Assembly (NCBI RefSeq): GCF_017875395.1 | Contig: NZ_JAGGMO010000005.1 | Span: 1-64,000, forward strand | Reading direction: 5' to 3' | Origin: Methanococcus voltae | GTDB taxonomy: Archaea; AGJL01; Methanococci; Methanococcales; Methanococcaceae | Length of the DNA stretch: 64,000 bases | Part shown: piece by piece, positions 10,563 to 20,008 of the stretch | Layout of the letters: each line of letters begins with the position of its first letter | How positions within the stretch are numbered: position 1 is the first letter of the stretch | Made by a program: the position numbers and the translations under genes | The notes under the pieces: model-generated | Told to the model about the DNA's origin: nothing | Databases searched by the model: none | What the model saw: the letters and a program-made list of their open reading frames with translations, nothing else

Positions 10563-11228
10563 TTAAGCAGCAGCCGAATTATTAACATTTCCTACTAAAG
10601 CTATTAAAAGTCTTGATTCTGCTTTATCCAATTCTTCTAATGAGTTACCTTCAATTAAGTAGTGATTAAATCCTACTTTTGTAATTGTAGCAGTATTATT
10701 TGTTTTTCTAACTTCAAATACTGTTGTTTTATTACTATTTTTCACAATATCTAGTTCTGTAGTGTTTAATTTTAAGTTTAAAGGATTTGATTCATTTCCA
10801 TATATCAATAATTGTATGTATGTGTCATTACCTTCAGTACTTACCAAACTTGCGATATTGTGTGGCTTGTAATTATTATCGTAGTAGTAATAGCTATTAA
10901 ATGTAATTAACTTAACTTTTAAGTCCATAACAGATACTCCACCTTCATTGTTTGGCAAAGACGGGTCATAATCAATATATGCCAATGCTGAATTATTGAA
11001 ATATGTATTCTTGATATCATTATCTGATGTATTAATTAAATCTACTGAAACTGTATCTAAAACATCTGACCTTAAAGTCAATATTTGCGATTGATTACCA
11101 AAGTGTACAAGATATTCTGAACTTTTCAATTGAACGTCGTTGTTATCGTTAGATTTGCTTGTACAAAGTGAAAAACTCGCAACTAATACTAAAGTCAATG
11201 CTAAAACAGCGACTTTTTTAAAATCCAT
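10563..11228 (-). CDS. Small exported or lipid-anchored protein, unknown function
   Basis: 221 residues. N-terminal signal peptide (VAVLALTLVLVASFSLC) ends in a Cys in a lipobox-like context (F-S-L-C), so it may be a lipoprotein. The mature part is Asn/Ser-rich with many N-x-S/T sequons, as expected for a glycosylated archaeal surface protein, and is predicted to be mostly beta. No known domain recognised. GGTGAAAAC precedes ATG 11228. It lies next to two larger surface-protein genes in the same orientation, with a 315-base gap to the CWB2 gene, so it is probably part of the envelope block but separately transcribed. Confidence 0.72.
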   Translation of the reverse strand: MDFKKVAVLALTLVLVASFSLCTSKSNDNNDVQLKSSEYLVHFGNQSQILTLRSDVLDTVSVDLINTSDNDIKNTYFNNSALAYIDYDPSLPNNEGGVSVMDLKVKLITFNSYYYYDNNYKPHNIASLVSTEGNDTYIQLLIYGNESNPLNLKLNTTELDIVKNSNKTTVFEVRKTNNTATITKVGFNHYLIEGNSLEELDKAESRLLIALVGNVNNSAAA

Positions 11229-11543
11229 GTTTTCACCTGTGTAAATTACATACTTGTGAATATTTAAATTTTTTATAAATATTTTTCTATAGTCTATTTA
11301 TTATATTGTTTAGTTAGGTATCTTATATATCTTATTTATTTTATAATGTGATTATACAATATTGTTTTATGATATATATTATTTATTAGTTTGTTAGGTT
11401 TATAAAATACAATACTGCGTAAATCGGAGATAATTACAATTAAAAATTAAAAAAAAGAGAATTTAACGAGTTACATTTTTAATTTATTATGTTAAGTATA
11501 TATCTTTCTAATTTATTTAATTAATTTATTTTTTATTGAGTTA
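11229..11543. other. Spacer upstream of the small exported protein
   Basis: 315 AT-rich bases after the CWB2 gene stop; promoter of the exported-protein gene is expected on the minus strand. No open frame, RNA or palindrome noticed. Confidence 0.4.
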
Positions 11544-12530
11544 TTATTTAACTGGTTTATTTGGATTATTGACTTTTACCTTGGTTTTCCCATAACCTAC
11601 TCCAGGATTAGTATAGTTACTTGAGTTGGTACTTACAGTCGAGTATCCTGTGTATTTAAAGTTTTTTTTATTTGTGAATTTGTATTGTGAAATCATACTT
11701 TGAAGTTCGATTTCGCAGGCATATGCTTGTACATAATTTTCATTTGCGATATTTTCGTCTACTTCTGCTAATTTATTTTCTAATGCTTGGTATGCAGGGT
11801 CAGCAGACATGTTTTGACCGTAAACGGTTAATCTTTCCATTTTTCTAATTAAAGCTTGTCTTGTATTTTGAACTTTTAATTGTAAGACTTCCCCAGTCAT
11901 TGCTTGAGTGCTTACTCTAAATCCACGGTTATTAAGTCTTTTTACAATTGTTGAACCGTTAAACATAGGTGTTTCAATAATTGTAATGTTTGTATCATTT
12001 GTAATATTTAAATAATCTACCGTATCATTATCAATTGATAAATTAGTTCCATTTGTGAGAATTACAAAGCCCCAGCCGGTGCAATTTCCATTTACGTCGT
12101 CACCGTATGCTATGGTAATATTTGTAATATTTGCTTCTCTGAATCTTTCTATGAATCTGTTAATTATTTCCTGGTTGGTTTCATACCTATTTGAACCATT
12201 TAATCTTGCATATGTTATGTTATTATCTTCTAAATTATCATCGTAATCTGTAGGGATTGCTACGGGACCTCCGATTATGTAAACAGTCTCAGGGTTCTCT
12301 GCAACTATTGCATCCCATGATTCATTTGTATATTCGCCCCAAGGCGTTGTAACGATTACAGTATCGTTTAAAACTTCCTGCAAAGTGCCTGCAGTCAAAC
12401 AATCAGCATAATTGTCACTTACAAGTAAAACCTCGGTTGCAGAAACAGAGGATACACCAACCAATACCGAAAGGATGGTTAATATTGTAATTATGTATTT
12501 TAAACCACTTGATTTTAAATCTTTTGTCAT
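11544..12530 (-). CDS. Exported cell-surface protein with CWB2-type repeat
   Basis: 328 residues from ATG 12530, chosen because GGTGACAAT precedes it; an in-frame upstream start at 12590 lacks a ribosome site and would spoil the signal peptide. The signal peptide (LKYIITILTILSVLVGVSSVSA) is followed by VLLVSDNYADCLTAG and VYIIGGPVAIPTDY...RLNGSNRYETN, the hallmark of cell-wall-binding repeat 2 (PF04122) found in archaeal surface proteins. The C-terminal third is helical (RQALIRKMERL...ALENKLAEVDENIANENYVQAYACEIELQ), probably a coiled coil, then a Gly/Tyr/Lys tail. Many N-x-T sequons. Likely attached to the S-layer; partner unknown. Confidence 0.83.
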   Translation of the reverse strand: MTKDLKSSGLKYIITILTILSVLVGVSSVSATEVLLVSDNYADCLTAGTLQEVLNDTVIVTTPWGEYTNESWDAIVAENPETVYIIGGPVAIPTDYDDNLEDNNITYARLNGSNRYETNQEIINRFIERFREANITNITIAYGDDVNGNCTGWGFVILTNGTNLSIDNDTVDYLNITNDTNITIIETPMFNGSTIVKRLNNRGFRVSTQAMTGEVLQLKVQNTRQALIRKMERLTVYGQNMSADPAYQALENKLAEVDENIANENYVQAYACEIELQSMISQYKFTNKKNFKYTGYSTVSTNSSNYTNPGVGYGKTKVKVNNPNKPVK

Positions 12531-12590
12531 ATTGTCACCATAACGTAAATTAATTATATGTTGACGTTTATTAAAGTTATATTTAAACAT

Positions 12591-12893
12591 CTATATTATT
12601 TAATTTATGATATAATATTATATAATTTTTAATATATTAATGTATTTTCCATAATTGCGATAAAAAATAACCTAAAATGTCTCTTGAAAATTGGAAAAAT
12701 GTTAAATTAACTATATACGAAAAATTTAAATCAAAAATAGATAATAATAAAACTAAAACTAAAAATAAAACTAAAAATAAAACTAAAAATAAAACTAAAC
12801 TTAAGAATTAAAAATTAAAAAATAGATAAGGTAGTTATTATTTTATTTTATATTCTATTTTATATTTTATTATTTTATTTTTTAGTTATATGG
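12591..12893. other. Spacer between two surface-protein genes
   Basis: 303 bases. Holds the CWB2 gene's promoter near its left end and a 12-base tandem repeat (AAAACTAAAAAT) at about 12746-12798. The only open frame is the doubtful 44-residue one listed separately. Confidence 0.45.
12677..12811 (+). CDS. Possible 44-residue Lys/Thr/Asn-rich small protein
   Basis: Begins MSLENWKNVKLTIYEKFKSK and ends in four-residue TKNK repeats. It lies alone on the plus strand between two minus-strand surface genes. No convincing ribosome-binding site precedes the ATG (ATAACCTAAA), and the second half is a 12-base tandem repeat (AAAACTAAAAAT), so it may be no more than low-complexity DNA that happens to be open. 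The first 20 residues look like a normal amphipathic helix. Confidence 0.2.
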   Translation: MSLENWKNVKLTIYEKFKSKIDNNKTKTKNKTKNKTKNKTKLKN

Positions 12894-15800
12894 TTAGGAA
12901 ACTCTTACAACTTTGTATTGTCCTGCTACAAATGTTACCTTTAGGCTATCTGTTGGTAATTCATCCATTTGTGCGAAATACTCAACAGCAGTTCGAGTTC
13001 CTACCCTATCAGAACCTGCAAGGACTATTATGGTATAATCGCCTATTGTAAAGGTTTGAATAACGCCTATTCCTTCTCCAGGTTCTTCATTTGTTATCGG
13101 TATCGGCAAATAACCTCTGTATCTACGTGTTACAGGGTTTGATACAGGACCTCCGATAAGTATTGTTTGCTGTGTAATGTTGTCTGATGCCCTACTTGAT
13201 GCTAAAACTCCATTACTGGTTAATGTAGTTGAATAGCCCATATCAATGTTGTTTCCAGCGATTACCTCTGCATTGGATATGAAACTTCTTAATTCAACTG
13301 ATGCTACATCATCGGATACCCCTTCAAAGCTATCTCTGTTTCTACTGCTTCTAACAGATCCTCCACTAGTGGAAGCAAGTAAAGAACCACCTACGATCCA
13401 TTTACCTGATGTATCTTTTGTGTATGCCCATACATAATCATCTACAATATTTACTCCACCATTAGGTGTTGTAAATACGACCCATTGTCCAGTTGTTTCG
13501 TTGTATCTATACAATCTCAAGCTATTTTCATTAATATTACTTGGGAAGTCTGCTAAATTATAGTAGACTTTAATGTATGAATTGTTGATTACTGAACTAT
13601 TCAATAGTGGTATTTGTATTTCCCAAGGACTTGCACCGGCTGTGAATGCTCCACCACTTGCAGGTGGGTTATTTAATTCAGAGACAGATACTGGCGAGGA
13701 AATATTTTCCGTGGTGTTTATTTCAATGTATATTCCAGATAAATTAATTATTGTTGTACCGCCTGTATTAAATTGCGTGTAATTATTGTACGTATCGTTA
13801 TTTGTAATATTTACATTTAATACAGTCAAATTTTTAATATAATCTGTTGAATTATTATTTCCATATTCGTCAGAAGTATTTACTGCAATTTGGTAAATTC
13901 CTGAACTCATATTCTCAATATTTGGTTGAATATTCAAAGCAAATAAATTATCTGCTAATTTTGTAACGTTATATGTTTTTGTACTGTTATCTTCTGCTTT
14001 TAATGTAATATTTGTTTTATTTTCAGGTATATTTACGTAATCGTCAATTAAAACCCAAATTGTTGTATTTTGGTTCAAAGCTACTTCTTCAGGTGTTACA
14101 TAAATATTTCCGATGATTGGTGCTTCTGTATCTATGTACAAGTTTGTGTACGTAGTCGAATTTTTGTGACCTAATATATCAGATATATTTACCATAACTG
14201 TTTGGTTACCTGGTGTATCACCTAAATCCAAGAGGCCATACCAGGTTGTAGAGTTTTTCTGAACTAGATGGAATATATTACTGTTGTTACCATTAAGTGT
14301 AACGTTTACTTTATCTATTGGGCTTGTATCGTTTACTGTAACTGTAATATTAGTTGTTCCATTTACTTTTGCATACATTGGGTCAAATGAAACACTTATT
14401 TTTGGAGCTGATTTATCTACTACAAAGTAGTTTCCAAATTCGGATGAGAGTTTCCAAATAGATGGTTTACTTGCTGTTTTCGTAGATGCGTTTAAGGTGT
14501 ATAATCCTTCTTCAAGTGGTGAAGCTGGTAAGCTTACCTTATAAACGTCCCACGTATCATTTATGTATGCCAAATTCATTGTTGTGGTGTTGTTTTCAAT
14601 TCCTGTTCCTAATATCGAAACATTGATTTCAGCTGGAACACCTATTCCCACGATTGCTATATAAGCGTCTATAGGGTCAGCCGTTCCTGTAGTTTGCCCA
14701 GGAATTGTATATATGTTTCCAATAGTTATGCTTCCATCATCCCTATAGAATACTGGGTATCCTATTGAGTATTCGGAAGTACCTATGTCTTTTAAATATG
14801 CTGATGCTACAATATATGAATTATTATCAATATTTACTGAAGATACATCAATATTTTTATTAAATTCTGCCGCAGTTGTGTTGAATACACCTATTAGTAC
14901 CCAACTTCCAGGGTGGATTGTATTGGATTTATCTCCGTCAGTTGTATTGTTTACAAGATATAATTCAATTTTTGAATTTCCAAAGTCTCCCGCATTTGGT
15001 GCATTACGCCCAATAAATCCTTTAACGTATAAAGAATTGTTTGTTTTATTATATGATACGTTTGTAAATACAGGGTAATTCATATTGCTATTTACTTTTG
15101 AAGTGTTTAATTCACCTGTATTGTACTCTATTGCATAAATTTTGCTTGGGTTACTATCTCCAAATACATATGGCGTGTAAGTGAAATTATATATTATATT
15201 ATTTGAAATTGTTATATTTTTTGAATTTGAAGTATAAATTAAAATTCCTGTAAGATTTAGTTCTTTTAAAACATTATCTCTAATTTCGGAATTTTGAATT
15301 TCTAAGAACATCATTCCAGCATAGGAATTTGATATATTGATATTTTCAAATTCTGAATTTTCAACATAACCTCCAATTATGCCGTATATCCAATTTTCCA
15401 TTGAAATATTACTAATTGAAACGTTATTTCCCGATGATATCGCAAATCCGTAATGTGAATCTGTTGCATAGTTGAAACTTGCATTGTAGTAATTGTAACT
15501 GTAACCATTACCATAAATTGTTACATTATCTGAGGATATAAGAATACCTTCATCATCATTTTGCAATATATTTTCCATTATTAAGTAGTTACCAGGATTG
15601 GTAATATAATATGGAATGTCTGAATTATAGATGAAGTATGTGTCATTTACATAAAGCCAACCATCATATGTATTGAAGTTGTTTAAATTATCCATTGCTT
15701 TTATTGTAAATGTGTAATTTCCTTTACTGTGTGGCACAGATATGTTTGCACCCCAAACGTCCGTAGCTAATTCAGTGAACCAGTATTCATCCCCTAAAAT

Positions 15801-17756
15801 ACTGATACTTACATTATTTACTGCCGCACTAGTCCAATTATTTCTTGTCGTTACATTTATAACCAATTTTTCGTCAGGATTATTTACTATAAAGTTTTGA
15901 GGACTTGTAACAGTTCGTATTTCAACAGGGTTACCCGTTACATTTATTGCACAACCGCATAAATCACAAGAACAAGTCTTAATGTTCAATATAGGAGTAG
16001 ACCCACCTTGATTATAGTACGTTGTAATTCTTATTGGATAAACACCGGTTGAATTTGGCGTATAAATGGTACCGTTATATATTCTAGCAGTTCCGCTATC
16101 GATCGTATCTAATCGATATGTCATGTTTCCTAAAGTAGCATTTACATACGTTATATTGTAACCATTCGGCTCTATAGTTACATTTATCCATATTGGTCTA
16201 TCGGTTACTTCCTCAGATATATTTATGGATAGATTTCTACATACCGGTATTTTTTCACGAACTGGTGTATTTAATGCAAATTCTGATGTATAATATTTTC
16301 CAGAAGTTTCATTCCTTGCTAATGCTGTAACATACGAATTATTTACTAACGCACTCGTATTTACTCCCACGATATTGGTATATGTCTTAAATACCCCGTT
16401 TCCGTCTGTAGTGTTAGAACCCAAGTAAATCCAGCTTCCACCGTAGTTACTAATATTTGCATTAGTGTCACCACTCGCAGGAGTTGTGTAATTTACCAAA
16501 TAAACATCTACGATTGTATCTGCAAATGCACTAGTTGAATTATTAACACCCACATAACCGGTAACATAAAGTATTTCTTCACTGCTCATGTTTGCAGTTA
16601 GAATCACAGGGTGGTCTAATCCATCGTTACCAGTGCCGTCTTCATTTAAGATACCATCATTTGGTAAAACATTCGTAGGGAACGCTTTTAATGATGAATA
16701 CAATGAAATTCCCAATATATTTTTGTATATTGTGTTATTGAATATATTTACATAATCGGAATTTTCATCGACATAAACACCGATGCTGTTATTCCATATG
16801 TAATTTTCAGTTAAATTATAATCATCGGATTCTGAAACTTTTATACCGTATTCGTATCCGCTAATATTGTTTTTTGATACATTCCAATCATTTGAAATCT
16901 CATATTTCACACCCATGTCTTTAGATGCAAATCCATCTTCACTTTTAATTGTATTGTTTATGAAATCACAATAATCAGTGTCATAGAAATCAAAACCAAC
17001 TTCACATGCAGATATTTCATTGTCTTTAAATGTACTGTATGGTGCGTAATCCGCATGTACACCTGTTAAACTACATGTTTTGATGGTATTTTTCAAAATA
17101 TTTGAACTTGGTGAATCTAGTAAATCTATACCTATTTGTGAATTAGATAATGTAGAACCATTTATTGTATAATCTACACAATCTACAAGTCTTATACAAC
17201 TTTCTGGACTACTTGGTATTGTAATATTGTTAAAAGTACAGTTTGTACCGGATGATGCCAATATTGCACTGCCATTATTACTATTTATAATTGAACAATT
17301 CTCAACCCTAGAATTTATAAGCTGAGTAAGTTTCATACCTTCACTATCAGAGTTTAGTATGTTAAGATTAGTAATCATTGTTAAATTACTACCTGCATCA
17401 TTTACCCCTATATCCCAACCATCTAATGTAAGATTATTAATGGTTACATTGGTAGTACCTATAACAGTGTTAAAAATACGAATACCGTTTTTAGCGATTC
17501 CCCCACTATTAAAAGTCAATGTATGACCATTTCCGTTTATCGTTACATTACTTGTTTTAATGTAAATAGCGTTTTTTCTATCGACCATTACACTTTCATT
17601 TAAATTATAAATACCGCTTTCTTCGATTGTTAAACCTACAATACCAGGTTCTGTGAAATTACTTGCACTTATATTGTATTCTGCTGCGCAAGCAGACCCT
17701 AGTAGTGTAAGTAATAATATCGAGAATAAGGCATAGCTTAAGTAATTGGATTTCAT
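12894..17756 (-). CDS. Giant S-layer/beta-helix surface protein
   Basis: 1620 residues, secreted. Signal peptide ends near GSACA. First NosD-like beta-helix about residues 40-370, then Ig-like/PKD-like beta modules; a Cys-rich insert CSCDLCGC sits near residue 600. A second beta-helix spans about 720-900, followed by more beta-sandwich repeats (SPIDKVNVTLNGN, APIIGNIYVTP). At about 1385-1460 is a module like the archaeal PGF-pre-PGF domain (ENSLRLYRYNETTGQWV). The last ~140 residues (ILIGGPVSNP, IIVLAGSDRVGTRTAVEYF) match the methanococcal S-layer C-terminal domain. Dozens of N-x-S/T sequons. GAGGGGGATTT precedes ATG 17756. An inverted repeat lies at the probable transcription start. Confidence 0.92.
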   Translation of the reverse strand: MKSNYLSYALFSILLLTLLGSACAAEYNISASNFTEPGIVGLTIEESGIYNLNESVMVDRKNAIYIKTSNVTINGNGHTLTFNSGGIAKNGIRIFNTVIGTTNVTINNLTLDGWDIGVNDAGSNLTMITNLNILNSDSEGMKLTQLINSRVENCSIINSNNGSAILASSGTNCTFNNITIPSSPESCIRLVDCVDYTINGSTLSNSQIGIDLLDSPSSNILKNTIKTCSLTGVHADYAPYSTFKDNEISACEVGFDFYDTDYCDFINNTIKSEDGFASKDMGVKYEISNDWNVSKNNISGYEYGIKVSESDDYNLTENYIWNNSIGVYVDENSDYVNIFNNTIYKNILGISLYSSLKAFPTNVLPNDGILNEDGTGNDGLDHPVILTANMSSEEILYVTGYVGVNNSTSAFADTIVDVYLVNYTTPASGDTNANISNYGGSWIYLGSNTTDGNGVFKTYTNIVGVNTSALVNNSYVTALARNETSGKYYTSEFALNTPVREKIPVCRNLSINISEEVTDRPIWINVTIEPNGYNITYVNATLGNMTYRLDTIDSGTARIYNGTIYTPNSTGVYPIRITTYYNQGGSTPILNIKTCSCDLCGCAINVTGNPVEIRTVTSPQNFIVNNPDEKLVINVTTRNNWTSAAVNNVSISILGDEYWFTELATDVWGANISVPHSKGNYTFTIKAMDNLNNFNTYDGWLYVNDTYFIYNSDIPYYITNPGNYLIMENILQNDDEGILISSDNVTIYGNGYSYNYYNASFNYATDSHYGFAISSGNNVSISNISMENWIYGIIGGYVENSEFENINISNSYAGMMFLEIQNSEIRDNVLKELNLTGILIYTSNSKNITISNNIIYNFTYTPYVFGDSNPSKIYAIEYNTGELNTSKVNSNMNYPVFTNVSYNKTNNSLYVKGFIGRNAPNAGDFGNSKIELYLVNNTTDGDKSNTIHPGSWVLIGVFNTTAAEFNKNIDVSSVNIDNNSYIVASAYLKDIGTSEYSIGYPVFYRDDGSITIGNIYTIPGQTTGTADPIDAYIAIVGIGVPAEINVSILGTGIENNTTTMNLAYINDTWDVYKVSLPASPLEEGLYTLNASTKTASKPSIWKLSSEFGNYFVVDKSAPKISVSFDPMYAKVNGTTNITVTVNDTSPIDKVNVTLNGNNSNIFHLVQKNSTTWYGLLDLGDTPGNQTVMVNISDILGHKNSTTYTNLYIDTEAPIIGNIYVTPEEVALNQNTTIWVLIDDYVNIPENKTNITLKAEDNSTKTYNVTKLADNLFALNIQPNIENMSSGIYQIAVNTSDEYGNNNSTDYIKNLTVLNVNITNNDTYNNYTQFNTGGTTIINLSGIYIEINTTENISSPVSVSELNNPPASGGAFTAGASPWEIQIPLLNSSVINNSYIKVYYNLADFPSNINENSLRLYRYNETTGQWVVFTTPNGGVNIVDDYVWAYTKDTSGKWIVGGSLLASTSGGSVRSSRNRDSFEGVSDDVASVELRSFISNAEVIAGNNIDMGYSTTLTSNGVLASSRASDNITQQTILIGGPVSNPVTRRYRGYLPIPITNEEPGEGIGVIQTFTIGDYTIIVLAGSDRVGTRTAVEYFAQMDELPTDSLKVTFVAGQYKVVRVS

Positions 17757-17784
17757 AAATCCCCCTCGTTAAATTACTCACCAA

Positions 17785-17806
17785 TTTGATAGAATGTTCT
17801 ATCAAA
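17785..17806. promoter_or_regulatory. 22-base inverted repeat at promoter of giant surface-protein gene
   Basis: Arms TTTGATAGAA and TTCTATCAAA are exact reverse complements separated by TG. It sits 29-50 bases upstream of ATG 17756. On the minus strand a TATA-like GTATATTATAC lies just upstream (about 17823-17833), which puts transcription start close to the repeat. It may be a repressor operator or a 5'-end mRNA hairpin. Confidence 0.55.
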
Positions 17807-18185
17807 CGTATAATTTAGTATAATATACTTAGTTTATGATATGTATTAAAAAAAAATTTCATACATATAATTATTTAAATAAAGGGTTATATATATTATT
17901 TGAATTATAATTACGATTTGTTTGGGATATAACAACAGATAATAGGGAATTTTTAAATAATATCGACATATGACATTTTGATTGTAAAAATAAGTTAAAT
18001 AATTTAGTTGATTACGAATAAACATAATGTTGAAAAAGATGTGACAATACTAAAAATATCATATAAAAATAAAGTTTAAAAATATAATAATATACTACAA
18101 AAAATATATAAAAATAGTAAAAGAATTTTATTTTATGTTATACGGTAATATAATATACTATAATATAATTTGAAAGTTGTTCGAA
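17807..18185. other. Spacer upstream of the giant surface-protein gene
   Basis: About 380 AT-rich bases between the inverted repeat at 17785-17806 and the stop of the DsrE-like gene. TATA-like GTATATTATAC on the minus strand at about 17823-17833 is the best promoter candidate. No open frame seen. Confidence 0.4.
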
Positions 18186-18536
18186 TTAAAATTCTACAAC
18201 TTTTCCGTCATCGTCCAAATATTTTTTTAGACTAATATGACCGTGCAAGTCATTCTCGATAGCTACTTTTCCAACTATGTCATCTAAAATCCCGTGCATA
18301 CTGGAACAAGCTTCGCAAGCTACAAAATTATCCTTTAGATATTCGACATGTTTTTTAAATGGATGTTCTGGGTTTATTAATTCTTTTGCCCATTGTACTC
18401 CTTCACCTTCAAACAATATCTTTACATCTTCGCCTTTTTCTTTTAATTCTTTTGCAAATAATAAAACATGGAACATTAATGTATTCATTGGTGCTCCATC
18501 TTTTTCATAGGAAAAAACCAATAATGAAATCTTCAA
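18186..18536 (-). CDS. DsrE/DsrF-like sulfur-relay family protein
   Basis: 116 residues. The N-terminus ISLLVFSYEKDGAPMNTLMFHVLLFAKELKEKGEDVKILFEGEGV is the DsrE/YchN fold, a small oligomeric family associated with sulfur transfer. A CEAC motif near residue 74 (FVACEACSSMHG) could hold the reactive Cys. The start is TTG at 18536, with AAGGGGGAT seven bases ahead and no Met before residue 17. It is the last gene of a same-strand cluster after rubredoxin-like, superoxide-reductase and AhpD-like genes, suggesting a thiol/redox role there. Confidence 0.82.
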   Translation of the reverse strand: MKISLLVFSYEKDGAPMNTLMFHVLLFAKELKEKGEDVKILFEGEGVQWAKELINPEHPFKKHVEYLKDNFVACEACSSMHGILDDIVGKVAIENDLHGHISLKKYLDDDGKVVEF

Positions 18537-18635
18537 ATTTATCCCCCTTATAAATTTGTAATTATTGTATTAGTATATAGTGTATTAATTTATTACTGCA
18601 ATTACTGCAATTTTTAATATATTTAATGATATCAA

Positions 18636-18818
18636 TTAAAGTCTACTTTCTTCTTGTCTCCGACCTGCAATTTTTGGGTCAATTCCGCAAAAACCACATT
18701 CTGGCGTATAACAAGATACGTCATAGAAAGTACATTTTTCCCCACAGTTTGGACATTGGTCAGGTACTTCGTCACCTTCGAATATATATCCACAGTTTGA
18801 ACATTTCCACCAAGTCAT
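18636..18818 (-). CDS. Small rubredoxin-like protein with extra cysteines
   Basis: 60 residues. [23 protein letters not shown] is a rubredoxin-type iron site (two CxxC pairs), in the short-spaced form found at the end of rubrerythrins. Four more Cys follow ([18 protein letters not shown]), which is unusual for a plain rubredoxin and could bind a second metal. AGGGGTGAATT precedes ATG 18818. The superoxide reductase gene lies immediately upstream, and rubredoxins donate electrons to that enzyme in anaerobes, so it is a natural candidate for its electron donor. Confidence 0.87.
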   Translation of the reverse strand: MTWWKCSNCGYIFEGDEVPDQCPNCGEKCTFYDVSCYTPECGFCGIDPKIAGRRQEESRL

Positions 18819-19017
18819 AATTCACCCCTAATTTAATCTAACAACTTATCTATTAGAATATTTAAAAATAAATGAGTAAATAACTAAATAAATAAGTATA
18901 GACGATATCCCATAGATTTAAGTCTAATAATTCCAAATATATAATTTTATTCTTAATTTTATTATTTTATCTTATTTTATCGTATTTTATTATTTTATCT
19001 TATTTTATTATTTTATC

Positions 19018-19374
19018 TTATTTTTTTATAGCTATTTCTTTTTCATATGTCCAAAGACCATGTAAATTACAGAACATAAATGCCTTTAAAGTCATTGTTA
19101 AACCTTCATGACCCTCGGAAGGAGCCTTTAAGGTTACTGTCAATTCAGGCTTAACATACTGCGTCATACTACCCCTATATACTGTTAAGTCCCCTATCCT
19201 AAGTTCTATATACTGTATAAAGTGACCATCATCCATAGGGTGGTCAACACCTGCACTATGTACTTTTACTTCATATAATTCATTAACAGCAACTTCATCT
19301 TTACATTCTATCATTGGAACGTGCTTTTTTTCAAAATCAGTTCCTTCTTTAAGAGTTTGTACATGTTTATTCAT
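19018..19374 (-). CDS. Superoxide reductase (neelaredoxin type)
   Basis: 118 residues. Reduces superoxide to peroxide without making oxygen. The mononuclear iron ligands are all visible: H18 (EKKHVP), H45 and H51 (HPMDDGHFIQYIEL), C102 and H105 (CNLHGLW); E15 and the neighbouring Lys match the catalytic EK(H) region. There is no N-terminal desulforedoxin domain, so this is the one-iron class. It sits between AhpD-like and rubredoxin-like genes on the same strand, forming an oxygen-defence cluster. The start is ATG 19374, preceded by a short GGGG run. Confidence 0.93.
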   Translation of the reverse strand: MNKHVQTLKEGTDFEKKHVPMIECKDEVAVNELYEVKVHSAGVDHPMDDGHFIQYIELRIGDLTVYRGSMTQYVKPELTVTLKAPSEGHEGLTMTLKAFMFCNLHGLWTYEKEIAIKK

Positions 19375-19435
19375 ATATATACCCCGTATTTCATGATAAT
19401 TAATTTTTAGTATTTTGGATAAACTAGTTATTTCG

Positions 19436-19789
19436 TTATGATTTACACTGTTTTTTATCAGCTTCGATTTCTTTCTCTACTTTTTCTAAAACCCTTACTG
19501 CTTTAATGAAAGGTGGCATTCCAGATGTTAATAAAACCATATTTAAAGCATCCATTACTTCATCGTGGGTTATTGCAAGGTGGTTCATACCACTGTATAT
19601 TTGTTTAAAAGTTCCTCTTTTATCCCCGCTAGCTGCTGTAATGGCTATAGCAATTAATTTTTGAGTTTTGTAGTCCAAAACCTTCCCATTAAAAACCGCA
19701 TCGTTTAAAGCCACGATTGCATTATACAATTCAGGGTTTTCCTGTTTTACAAGAGGCATTCCCTTGCCGTAGAATACTTGCTGCTTCAT
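19436..19789 (-). CDS. Carboxymuconolactone decarboxylase/AhpD-like protein lacking the CxxC
   Basis: 117 residues from ATG 19789, with GAGGGAAAAT directly ahead; an in-frame TTG at 19801 would overlap that site. The fold pattern (LDYKTQKLIAIAITAASG...TFKQIYSGMNHLAITHDEVMDALNMVLLTSGMPPFIKAVRVLE) is the CMD/AhpD family. The peroxidatic CxxC normally found after AIAAA is absent: the segment reads ASGDKRGTF, and the only Cys is near the C-terminus. A peroxidase role by the usual mechanism is therefore unlikely. First gene of the cluster with superoxide reductase. Confidence 0.85.
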   Translation of the reverse strand: MKQQVFYGKGMPLVKQENPELYNAIVALNDAVFNGKVLDYKTQKLIAIAITAASGDKRGTFKQIYSGMNHLAITHDEVMDALNMVLLTSGMPPFIKAVRVLEKVEKEIEADKKQCKS

Positions 19790-20008
19790 ATTTTCCCTCA
19801 AATTTTTTTTATATATGGTTTATTTTAATTTATTCACACTATAATTTTTGTAAATACGGTTATATATATTTTTTACTTTGAATCATAACTAAATCATATA
19901 TTAAGACCAATAACAAATTTAAACCCAAATAATAAATTCAATATATTAAATAATTTATAATACAATTAAATAGATATAATAATATAACAATACTAAAACG
20001 GTGATATA

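Noticed and set aside
12677-12811. 44-residue plus-strand frame as a confident gene
   Set aside because: No ribosome site and half of it is a 12-base tandem repeat; kept only as a low-confidence entry.
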